Source: Marinifilum_A sediminis (GTDB lineage: Bacteria > Bacteroidota > Bacteroidia > Bacteroidales > Marinifilaceae). From it: DNA of 46,756 nt. Of the stretch, positions 16,331 through 24,018 are shown one piece after another. Made by a program: the position numbers and the translations under genes. The first letter of the stretch is position 1, and the number at the start of each line of letters is the position of its first letter. The notes below the pieces were generated by a model, which saw only the letters and a list, made by a program, of their open reading frames with translations, did no database searches and was not told the origin of the DNA. The DNA lies in NCBI GenBank assembly GCA_947496465.1, contig CANMCX010000024.1, positions 1 to 46,756 of the forward strand, given 5' to 3'.

Positions 16331-17092
16331 TTAGTAATTTTTAGAATACTTGCTATCGAGTTCTCCTATTTTAAAAGTTGTAAATCCAGAATCATCGTCA
16401 AAAGATGATGTTGTCTTATATAACTCAAGAGTATTTTCAATAAACTTCCACCCAAAATATTCCATTTCACCTGAGTCATTTTCCATACCTATTGCATCGA
16501 AAGAAAAAGGAGTATATGTTTCAAGCCCTAATGAAATATATTTTATTTTTGAAATGGTTTCTTTAGGCAAATAGTCATCTGTAAAGAGTCTTTTAATAAC
16601 GTAGTCCATTAAATCATTTTCATCTTTTATTATACTCATCAATTTATCACTCGACCTTTTGAAAATTCTGGAATTTGGATGATCTCCAATATAAATAGCA
16701 GTTAAATCTCTTGAGTAAGAATACTTTGTTTCTCCCCATTCTGAAATAGCGACAAATGTTTTCTCATTTTCTGAGTAGAATAAAATTTCTCCGAAATCCA
16801 TATGACCACCAGCTAATAAAGTGTCACTTTCGTTTATTGATAAGAACAGGTCAGCATAGAATACATGTTTCCAGGAAGAGATTTGCTTTTTGTCAAATAT
16901 AGAATCTGTGAGTATGGTTGATACCCAATTTCCTTTTAATTCAGGTAAGAGTTCATTATCCATTAATTCGACACTATCAACCTTGATCATATAATGCATC
17001 TTAGTGGCATCCAATATTTTTTCAACGAATATACTTTGACTGAAATTGTAACCAAAGAATAGAATTATCAACACTTGCATGATCTTAATCAT
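16331..17092 (-). CDS. Hypothetical secreted protein, 253 aa
   Basis: 253 residues with a weak N-terminal signal (MIKIMQVLIILFFGYNFSQS). The mature part shows LKGNWVSTILTDSIFDKKQ and LLAGGHMDFGEILFYSENEK near residues 50-115. This pattern recurs in Bacteroidota secreted proteins of lipocalin-like type, but no family is certain. The C-terminal half is acidic and ends in SFDDDSGFTTFKIGELDSKY. It may share a transcript with the YwqK-like lipoprotein 96 bases downstream. R2-c lies just upstream. Confidence 0.6.
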   Translation of the reverse strand: MIKIMQVLIILFFGYNFSQSIFVEKILDATKMHYMIKVDSVELMDNELLPELKGNWVSTILTDSIFDKKQISSWKHVFYADLFLSINESDTLLAGGHMDFGEILFYSENEKTFVAISEWGETKYSYSRDLTAIYIGDHPNSRIFKRSSDKLMSIIKDENDLMDYVIKRLFTDDYLPKETISKIKYISLGLETYTPFSFDAIGMENDSGEMEYFGWKFIENTLELYKTTSSFDDDSGFTTFKIGELDSKYSKNY

Positions 17093-17160
17093 ATGTATCC
17101 TTTATTATTAAATACTAAGGTTTGATATAACAAGCTTATGCTTGTTGTTTTACACCTACA

Positions 17161-17321
17161 ATTTTTTTAAAAATAGTCGATATTAAATTTACGAATACTT
17201 GCACTACATAATATTCAAAATTGCAAAAAAAGAGGAGAGTCTACCAATATGGAATCTATCTACATAATCTGTTGTAATGCAAAACAGTAGCCACAAGTTG
17301 CAAACTTACGGCAATTAGGGG
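17161..17321. repeat. R2-c dispersed repeat
   Basis: About 160 bases nearly identical to R2-b, including the AAAAAAAGAGGAGAG core and a CAAGTT/AACTTA terminal hairpin. It lies upstream of the gene at 16331-17092 and is followed by R1 sequence. Confidence 0.85.
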
Positions 17322-17440
17322 CTAATGTACTTGTCCGTGTCAGTTTATTTAATTTAAGCAGTTTGATGATAAGGAGACAATTGTAATAAGGCTGCAATTC
17401 TAAAAAAAAAGCAGCCCTATTGGTTTTAAAAAAGTATAGT

Positions 17441-17586
17441 ATGTAGTAATTAGTTTGTGCTTACGCGCCTTGGATTTTTTGCTTCCTTTTTGATCAATGC
17501 AAAAAGGAAGAGCCCATCCGGCTCGAGGATCAAAACAGTGTAACATGTAGTTTGCTATCATCATACATTACAATAAGACCTATAGC
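17441..17586. repeat. Partial R1 unit (3' part only)
   Basis: It holds the end of an R1 unit: TAGTTTGTGCTTACGCGCC, the 11-bp CTTCC../..GGAAG stem, then AGCCCATCCGGCT. It lies exactly 346 bases before the same landmarks in R1-C, so this was a tandem array that lost its left part. Confidence 0.8.
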
Positions 17587-17932
17587 TTAATACTACCCAA
17601 ATTTGATTTTCTATACAGTAAAATCAGAGGTAGGATGGGCATTGGAAGGACAAGCTGATTTATTTGTAGTAAAACTTCTAGTAAGACGTGGAAGCTACTC
17701 CCGGACTAGAATTTGTAAGCATTTGTTTTTGAAATGCCACAAAATTCAGATTCGGGAGTAGATAACCTCGCCGCACTTAAAGTTTTCAAGAATAATTAGT
17801 TTGTGCTTACGCGCCCTGGAATTTTTGCTTCCTTTTTGATCAATGCAAAAAGGAAGAGCCCATCCGGCTTTAGGATAAAAACAGTGTAACATATAGTTTG
17901 TTAGCAGCATACACTATAGTAAGTTCCATTGT
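17587..17932. repeat. R1-C: complete 346-bp unit
   Basis: Complete copy with the long hairpin at 17695-17761. Two base changes relative to R1-B turn the outer stem into CTCCCG/CGGGAG, an extended pairing. In the apical stem C-to-G opens one pair (GCATTT GTTTTTG AAATGC). It ends at the stop of the gene at 17945. Confidence 0.85.
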
Positions 17933-17944
17933 AGTATCCAATCC

Positions 17945-18583
17945 TTACTTTAAAGCCTCAAGCGTAATACTATCCACATTCGACTTTTGCCCCACAATTT
18001 GTGTTTTGTATAGGTAGTAAGCGTAGTAAGATCTGGTTTCTGGTTTTAGAGGATCCAGTCGCGGTTTTTTGTCTTTCCAAACATGGTGGGTAATGGTTTC
18101 CTCATATTCACTTTCCTGATCGCCAGAGTTCATGTTGCAAAACAATCGAATGCCATCAAAAACTGATTTTTTGAATTTAATTTGAGGAACACCCGATACC
18201 AGTTCAACATGTATTATTGGTTGCTGTGTATCGGTATCGATAACACGATGACTTGGGTTGAGTCCAAAATCTTCCAGAATTGCCGGTGTGCAATTGGGAT
18301 TGTTCAAAAGTTCTTTTCGCAGGTCGCGAAGTACCTTTACACAAATAGGATGATTGGTATCGTACTCTTTGGTGGTAGAACGCGATTGAGCCTGGGTAAT
18401 GTTCTTCTTTTCGCTCAAAGCCTTATCATTCTGAATGCTGGCAGTAATTGAAGCAACTTGTTCATCGCTAAGACCTAGGGTAGCCTGATGTACAAGAAGT
18501 TTTGCAAGAATATTTTCGCCCTGTGCATTAAATTCCTCTTCAGGTTTGGCAATGTAATCACTTGTAACTTTAACTTGTGTCAT
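17945..18583 (-). CDS. Hypothetical protein with a beta-rich C terminus
   Basis: 212 residues with no signal peptide. The N-terminal 100 residues are helical and polar (EEEFNAQGENILAKLLVHQA; SEKKNITQAQSRSTTKEYD). The C-terminal half (about 120-212) is beta-rich, with VWKDKKPRLDPLKPETRSYY followed by AYYLYKTQIVGQKS, a pattern that recalls an Fn3-like edge. The family was not recognised. It stands alone, has a long empty region upstream and an R1 copy immediately after its stop, like the gene at 9171. A phage-tail or surface role is possible but unsupported. Confidence 0.6.
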   Translation of the reverse strand: MTQVKVTSDYIAKPEEEFNAQGENILAKLLVHQATLGLSDEQVASITASIQNDKALSEKKNITQAQSRSTTKEYDTNHPICVKVLRDLRKELLNNPNCTPAILEDFGLNPSHRVIDTDTQQPIIHVELVSGVPQIKFKKSVFDGIRLFCNMNSGDQESEYEETITHHVWKDKKPRLDPLKPETRSYYAYYLYKTQIVGQKSNVDSITLEALK

Positions 18584-19374
18584 TTTTATAGGGTTTTTTG
18601 TTTAGATTATAAAATGATTAGTAAGATTAAAATATTTTGTTATTTAAAGAGTGTATATTAAAGTTGGCATGTATTTTTCAAAATGTCAAGAATAAATACC
18701 ATAAAAAATATCATTGGTCATAAAATAAATCTCTTAAATCCAGTGAATATGAACGTTAGGTGATAATTTGCAGAGATGAAATGTTTTTAAAAAAAATAAA
18801 AATTAGAGATGATTTAGCCCAAAAATCAATTATCCTATTTTGGGTTAAAAGCATATGATAAATAAAGTATATTTTATTATGCGAATTAAGTAATTTTCAC
18901 TCCACACTCTATAAGTGAAAGAGCCAGTAAATACAGGTGGTTTTCATGGTAAGAAGGCTAAAGCTTGTTTTAGGAAGAATTTTGTAATTTAGATATGGTT
19001 TTATAGACTAGGTGTTAAATTGTTCTGTAGGCACTGTAAATAAAGAGTATTTGTAAAGGGTGGGGTGGTAGACTTAAAACAATTAAGTTTATAAAAATAT
19101 TCCTGCTCTTGGCTCTTATTTTTCGAAAAAAGACAAAAAAGTGCTGCAAAAATGTTTTTTGAAGGGGAAAAACAACATTTTCCATCATAGAAAATGGATT
19201 TCCTAAAATAAGTTAGAGCCTACGGAAAGTATTTACAAGAGTACGGAACTTAGGAAATGCTCTACGGATGCTAAATAGGACCTAACGGAAGCTTAAAAAA
19301 GAGGTTTTGATGTTCCGTTGGAGCTAGCGGAAGACAAAATGAGTACATTTTAGGCTCAAAAATCATTTTCCTAA

Positions 19375-19446
19375 GTTCCGTTGGCTCTAACAAATGTTCC
19401 GTTGGCTCCAACAAATCTTCCGTTGGCTCTAATAAATGTTCCGTCA
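19375..19446. repeat. 21-bp tandem repeat, about 3.4 units
   Basis: Units start at 19375, 19396, 19417 and 19438 with exact 21-base spacing; the unit core is TTCCGTTGGCTC plus AA.AAAT. The fourth unit is broken after TTCCGT. Because 21 is a multiple of 3, the minus strand reads through as LLEPTE-type heptapeptides inside a 58-codon frame (19271-19447), which I do not trust as a gene. Confidence 0.85.
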
Positions 19447-19569
19447 TGAGTTTTTAATTTTCCCTTAGGACCTATTAAAACTTCGTACTTAGCAATTAAT
19501 AAATTGTATAGAAGTAAAAATTATAGCGCGGATTGATGCTTTTTGATGAGGGAAGGTAGAGATACTTTT

Positions 19570-19632
19570 TATAGAGCACGAGCGAAATACGCTCGCGCTA
19601 GTTTTGGATTGTATATTCGGACTATCTAGGGA
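19570..19632. repeat. R3 tail element
   Basis: It contains CGAGCG-AAATA-CGCTCG, a 6-bp stem, followed by CGCTAG and TCGGACTATC as in the ends of the R3 copies at 28.9 and 35.1 kb. The front part of R3 is missing. Confidence 0.6.
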
Positions 19633-19864
19633 AAAGGTAGAATATAATTATATTCTTGACCTCTGGAACCACAATTTGCCAAATGGCTTAATTGTTATTG
19701 AATGTCAGTACGTTAGTTCAGAGTTTCACCTGTTTATTTATCTATTGTATTCGCCTTTGTATTCTAAGTTAGTATTATAATTTACTTCAATTTAAGACTT
19801 TAAAAGGAAACTGTGAAAAATATTGTAATGTGTACCTAAATGAGCATGTATTGGAGATTGTTCC

Positions 19865-20701
19865 TTATTCCTCTTTAGTAATGAATACTGAATCATAAAT
19901 AGAATCATAACCTGTTTTCAAAAAAACTCGATTTGATGCCGGATTATCAGCATTTGAAAGCAAACCACAAATATTATAACCAGATTTATGTAGCCCTTCA
20001 GTTACTGTATGCAGTAACTTGTATGCATACCCTTTACTGCGAGAAATTGGCTTTGTATAAAGACTTCCAATCATAGGCTTATCTCTATCATAACTTATAA
20101 CCATTAAAATACTATGGATTACATTGTCAATTCTTAAACAATAAAGAATTCCAGATTGAATGGCACTTATTATATTTGATTCAATTTCTTGGTCTGTTTT
20201 TTCGGTTAAACCAAATTCTTCTCTATGATAATGTATACCAAGATTTACTAATTGATCTAGATATTCAATGGATGCATTTTCTACAATTCCTTTAATTTCG
20301 GAAGTTATTGGCATTACTTTTTTACATGTATAAACGTGCCTATTCTTTCTGGTTGTAGCTTCGACATTCACTCTGCTAAGTAATGAAGTTGTTAAGTCAC
20401 GTTGCCCTATAAATGCATAATTATTAAATTTTGGGAAGTCTATTCTTTCATTTACTTTTATAGCCATTTCTGTAGTCCATTCATTGCTATAAGAAAAAAA
20501 TGTACTGTCAACCCAAATACAAATTATTGTTCTATCGTGATCATCTACAATGTTGAAAGCATCGAATACTTGAATTCCACTATCATTTGTATTATCTAGT
20601 ATTTTGATAAAATTGAAGTATATATAATAATTATCTAAAAATTCAGATTGATTATAAGTCCAAAAATCATGGAAAGTGTTGAAAGTTTTTATCTCGATCA
20701 T
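19865..20701 (-). CDS. GNAT family N-acetyltransferase
   Basis: 278 residues. The C-terminal half (about 140-275) has the GNAT fold signs: a beta4 strand MIGSLYTKP, a pyrophosphate-binding-like loop SRSKGYAYKLL (variant of Q/RxxGxG/A) and a final NPASNRVFLKTGY segment, typical of the FR47-like group. The N-terminal 130 residues are a separate alpha/beta region, as in two-lobed GNAT enzymes. The acyl acceptor is unknown. It lies at the edge of the defence-like cluster on the same strand but is 150 bases from the next gene, so a shared role is only positional. Confidence 0.8.
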   Translation of the reverse strand: MIEIKTFNTFHDFWTYNQSEFLDNYYIYFNFIKILDNTNDSGIQVFDAFNIVDDHDRTIICIWVDSTFFSYSNEWTTEMAIKVNERIDFPKFNNYAFIGQRDLTTSLLSRVNVEATTRKNRHVYTCKKVMPITSEIKGIVENASIEYLDQLVNLGIHYHREEFGLTEKTDQEIESNIISAIQSGILYCLRIDNVIHSILMVISYDRDKPMIGSLYTKPISRSKGYAYKLLHTVTEGLHKSGYNICGLLSNADNPASNRVFLKTGYDSIYDSVFITKEE

Positions 20702-20850
20702 AATCTTATTCTTTGTTAGTATATTTAATCAATATCTATTTGTGTTTGTTTTGCCTCTAACAGTCTTGCTTGTGTTTATTAATTAAACGTAACTCTTACG
20801 TAGCTTGCTAGCGCCCATGAAATTAGATTTTTCATTGCAGTATTTTTCGA

Positions 20851-21630
20851 TTATTTGTTGAATACAAACTCTTTATCACCAACAGTAATTATTGTTTTAA
20901 TTCCTTTGTCTATTAAATTCATCCCTAAGTTAATTGGTTCTTTTGCCTCTTTACTTTTAAATGAGCAATATACCTCAGCTGTACCATAGAAAACCATTTT
21001 CATTCCTATTAATCCAAATTCATCTGGTTTATGAAATTGATAATAAAAAACTTCGGGATTTTCTCCTTTAAATTCAGTATTAAGTTCTGTCTCAACTGCA
21101 AATCTCTCTTTCAAAAATTTCTTGAAAGTTTGTATATTTTCATCCTCATACTCTAAGAATTCTAAAATTAATCTAAGTTCACCTTCAAAGGTTTTCTTAA
21201 ATTCATGATAATATAACCCAAATGCAATATGTTCAAGGCAATGATTCAATCTTTGGTTATTAGGATTTCCAAACGATACTGTAATAGTTTTACCCTTTGG
21301 AGTGCTAATTGTTTTTAATCTATGATTGCGTAATATTTCTTTTTCTATAAAATTTTTATTTTTTCTTTTAAGTGCTCTGTTTGCTTTTGTTCGTTGATGA
21401 AAACTTCCAATGGGATTATTTTTTAGTAATCCAGATAATGATAACATAAGGAATTCATCATCATCAGATTTTAATAAATTATGTATGTCACAAGATGGTA
21501 CAGTAATAAGTTCTTTTCTGAAATTTATTCCTCTAGTATCTTTTTTTTCCGGGAATAGGCATTTGGGTGGAACATGCTCATTTGAAGTAGCGTATCTATT
21601 ACACATGTAGCACTTTTCATTATTCGTCAT
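20851..21630 (-). CDS. HNH-endonuclease-like protein paired with a 2TM protein
   Basis: 259 residues. The N terminus has a zinc/HNH-type signature: C7-x2-C10, then E18-H19 in NEHVPPKCLFP, then C47-x2-H50-N51 in SCDIHNLLKSDD. This E-H-V-P-P plus C..H-N arrangement is typical of a group of HNH-type proteins from accessory regions. The rest (residues 60-259) has no recognisable domain. Its start is 5 bases past the stop of the 2TM gene, so the two form an operon. A nuclease effector in an anti-phage pair is a reasonable inference; catalysis is unproven because the usual second histidine was not clearly placed. Confidence 0.7.
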   Translation of the reverse strand: MTNNEKCYMCNRYATSNEHVPPKCLFPEKKDTRGINFRKELITVPSCDIHNLLKSDDDEFLMLSLSGLLKNNPIGSFHQRTKANRALKRKNKNFIEKEILRNHRLKTISTPKGKTITVSFGNPNNQRLNHCLEHIAFGLYYHEFKKTFEGELRLILEFLEYEDENIQTFKKFLKERFAVETELNTEFKGENPEVFYYQFHKPDEFGLIGMKMVFYGTAEVYCSFKSKEAKEPINLGMNLIDKGIKTIITVGDKEFVFNK

Positions 21631-21635
21631 TTATT

Positions 21636-22388
21636 CTATTTTGTTTGTTGTATATTTAATTTTTTGTCAATTTTTGATTTTACTTTTATTAATTCTTTTA
21701 TCTCTTCTTGACCAAAATCAAATGCAGATATTATTCTATTTGCAAAGCTTAACAAGTATATTTTGTAAAAAAGATCTAAGTTGCTTATTAGAAAAGTTTG
21801 ATCTTGTTTATCATCTATATTTGTTTCAATTCTTTCAATTAAATCATATACAGTAGTTAGAACAAATTGAAAATTAAGAAATATACCATACGTATTAAAT
21901 CTCTCATTTTTATATTTTAGGTATGATTTCGAATTTTTGCCATTTTTAGAATATTGACGATTTATAGCCTCATTAAGAGCATCAATCCCATTATAAGTAA
22001 CGACTAGAGGTTGTATGTTTGATTCTTTAATGCTTGTTTCTATTGGTATAACAACTACAAATTGAAGATCATGTAAGCGATTTTTCACTTCATCAAGTAA
22101 TGATAAATGCCTATTGTATTGATTAGATTTATTATTTTCTCTTTTTTCATCGGCTAAGGCAATAGATTGGTTGTCATTTGCTTTTATTTGTTCTTTGAAT
22201 GAAATATATACTAAAAAAGCACCAAAGAGGTTTATCACTGGGGCTGAAATACCTCCTATCGTATCTCCTACTGGACCTGTTTCCGAAAAATCCCATATAT
22301 CAAATATGGCAGGTCTTGTAAAAAGATACATTGCAATGAAAACTAAAATTACTCCAACTATTAATATTGTAAAATTTTTGATATTCAT
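21636..22388 (-). CDS. putAbiC-like two-TM protein (putative abortive infection)
   Basis: 250 residues. TM1 covers about 6-24 and TM2 about 43-64, joined by a short loop with FSETGPVGDTIGGISAPV. That loop and the F..FL.Y.SFKEQI continuation are the layout of the putative phage abortive infection protein family (putAbiC). After residue 65 the protein is a long helical, coiled-coil-like cytoplasmic domain ending near FANRIISAFDFGQEEIKEL. It is translated just before the HNH-like gene. The membrane part could sense or act on the envelope during infection (inference). Confidence 0.65.
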   Translation of the reverse strand: MNIKNFTILIVGVILVFIAMYLFTRPAIFDIWDFSETGPVGDTIGGISAPVINLFGAFLVYISFKEQIKANDNQSIALADEKRENNKSNQYNRHLSLLDEVKNRLHDLQFVVVIPIETSIKESNIQPLVVTYNGIDALNEAINRQYSKNGKNSKSYLKYKNERFNTYGIFLNFQFVLTTVYDLIERIETNIDDKQDQTFLISNLDLFYKIYLLSFANRIISAFDFGQEEIKELIKVKSKIDKKLNIQQTK

Positions 22389-22963
22389 ATTTTAATATTA
22401 TTTAATTAGCAATTAGATCTTTGTTAAGGATTATTATAGTACAATAAAATTCTTACTAAAGTATTAAATCCAAACGAAGTTTCATACTGTAAAGTTTAAT
22501 GACTTTTCAATTTTGGTGAATGATTTATAGGGAAGTGTTAAACATAGGAGAAGACTTTGTGTCCTATGTATTTTCATATTTAATAATTTCACCCAGATAG
22601 TCCGAGCTTGTAAAGACTGCTGGTGCGAGCGTGTCGCTCGTATCTATTTTCAAAGAAAATATTTTAAATACAAGCCACTTGCATGTAAAAAATAAGAGTG
22701 GGTTTTTCATACAGTAGCATGCCAAGGCTAATTTCCATCTGTTACCAATTGTATTTAGCTTAAGTGCAAATTCAAACGAAAGATTGCTCTTCGTAAACCC
22801 TGTATTCACAGAGTCCGAGCGAGGAACGCTCGAACTAGCGGTCAACTGGGACAATCTGGGACTTTATAATGAGCAATTGGATTTACTCTTTCTACTTTAT
22901 CGTCATAAAACACTCTAGTTGCCCCACCACCATTTTCATCATATATTTTCTTTGTATTCATAT
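22389..22963. other. 575-base gap with repeat-derived sequence
   Basis: It contains two GAGCG/CGCTC hairpins (near 22625-22645 and 22811-22832) whose flanks match R3 tails, including GATAGTCCGAG and TGTATTCACAGAGTCCGAGCG. A 96-codon frame runs through 22564-22854 on the minus strand but is made of these repeats and has no protein-like features. The remainder lies between the 3' end of the TIR gene and the 2TM gene and must carry the promoter for the latter. Confidence 0.55.
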
Positions 22964-23809
22964 TCATTGGGGTATTACAATTCTTTTTATAATTCTGTCT
23001 CTCTTTCTTTCCCAACTAGTAAAATCAATTGGATTAATATCGAATACTTTTTCAAGTTTCTCTTTAAATAAATTTAGTTTTAAACTATCATTTATTTTAA
23101 AGCCTTGTGTCAATGGAATAACACCTTTAATATTTTCAAAATCAAATGGTGGTATTAAAATAGGAATATGTTCAGATGTTTTAATCCAAGTTGCCCCCAT
23201 TTCACACAAACAAACAGGGCTAGAGTAAAAGTTTTCTGATAAAACAAAAAGAACTAGAACTTCTTCATTTAATTCATTTTTAATCCTTTCCAAAAAATTC
23301 TCTCCTAAATCAATACCATAGCCTTCAAAAGAACTACAAAAAATTTGTGTACTTTTCACGCCAATAGTTTCTAAAATATCAATTAGTTCTTCAACATTGT
23401 CTTTGTCTTTAGTTGAGTGGCTGATAAACACTTTATTTACACCTGATTGTTCAGTGTGTTTTGATTCTACTATTTGCGGAGCTTCTTCGAACTCTTCTAT
23501 ATACAACGCAATTTGCTTCTTTGCTATTTCAAAGTCACGCCTGAAGCACCTCAAATGCTCTGAGGAATAATCTTCTCCCAAATACGAAATCATAGGATTG
23601 TAGAAAAATTTCAACTTCCTAAATTCATCCAACTCAAAAGATTCACTGCCAAACACTTTAATCAAGGTTCTTTCAACTAAATTTTTCCATACTTTGAAAT
23701 CTGGGTCACTACTATCCTCTCTTGTTATTTTCGATGCCTTATTTAGGAGTTTCTTAAGTGATCCTATTTGATTAGTTACTGTCATATTGGATTTTCTATT
23801 TGATATCAA
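22964..23809 (-). CDS. TIR domain protein, likely defence effector
   Basis: 281 residues; an alternative start at M9 (23785) is possible. Residues 10-110 are a helical N-terminal region of a kind often found before prokaryotic TIR and related domains (DFKVWKNLVERTLIKVFG). The TIR domain spans about 125-265: KVFISHSTKDKDNVEELIDI, a box-2-like SSFEGYGIDLGENF, and SENFYSSPVCLCEMGATW, where E203 is the expected catalytic glutamate. Bacterial TIR effectors cleave NAD+ or make cyclic ADP-ribose signals. It lies about 210 bases downstream of the CBASS-like pair on the same strand. Whether it belongs to that system or is independent is open. Confidence 0.88.
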   Translation of the reverse strand: MISNRKSNMTVTNQIGSLKKLLNKASKITREDSSDPDFKVWKNLVERTLIKVFGSESFELDEFRKLKFFYNPMISYLGEDYSSEHLRCFRRDFEIAKKQIALYIEEFEEAPQIVESKHTEQSGVNKVFISHSTKDKDNVEELIDILETIGVKSTQIFCSSFEGYGIDLGENFLERIKNELNEEVLVLFVLSENFYSSPVCLCEMGATWIKTSEHIPILIPPFDFENIKGVIPLTQGFKINDSLKLNLFKEKLEKVFDINPIDFTSWERKRDRIIKRIVIPQ

Positions 23810-23819
23810 GTTTAGGTTT

Positions 23820-24012
23820 AATAACCGCTAACGGTTTGTGTAGTGTGTAATTAAAAACACGAAACTTTCAGACACGCACGGAGTCAATTCATTTATTCAA
23901 TATTTCTAATTTTTCGTCAATCGTAAAAGACGGATTGGCGGTGTCGCAACAGTGAGCCGCAACCCAAAAAATCACTGAAACCCGCATTACATATGACACT
24001 TTGTTATAGCCA
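23820..24012. repeat. attC-like palindromic intergenic element
   Basis: It is bounded by GCTAACG at the left and GTTATAGC at the right, inverted relative to each other, with GTGT/ACAC just inside and GC-richer palindromic DNA between (for example GACGGATTGGCGG). Elements of this look occur between accessory genes in many Bacteroidota and resemble integron attC sites, but the core does not fully match the attC consensus. It separates the TIR gene from the CD-NTase gene. Confidence 0.35.
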
Positions 24013-24018
24013 GTTTTT

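Larger units (their letters stand above)
18584..19864. other. 1.28-kb intergenic region without a supported gene
   Basis: No reading frame here looks like a real protein. The left part is plain AT-rich DNA, probably with the promoter of the gene at 17945. From about 19,200 the motif TTCCGTTGGCTC or its reverse complement occurs repeatedly on both strands (for example near 19215, 19279 and 19312), culminating in the 21-bp tandem repeat at 19375. An R3-type tail is present at 19570-19632. The rest is unremarkable. Confidence 0.6.

Noticed and set aside
19375..19446. Possible CRISPR array
   Set aside because: Units are directly adjacent with no spacers and there are no cas genes in the window.
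19271..19447. 58-codon minus-strand frame with LLEPTE heptapeptides
   Set aside because: The repeat arises from the 21-bp tandem DNA unit; the frame has no other support and the motif occurs in both orientations.
22564..22854. 96-codon minus-strand frame ending SSDYLGEIIKYENT
   Set aside because: It overlaps R3-type hairpin repeats, has no protein-like composition and would be read from repeat sequence.
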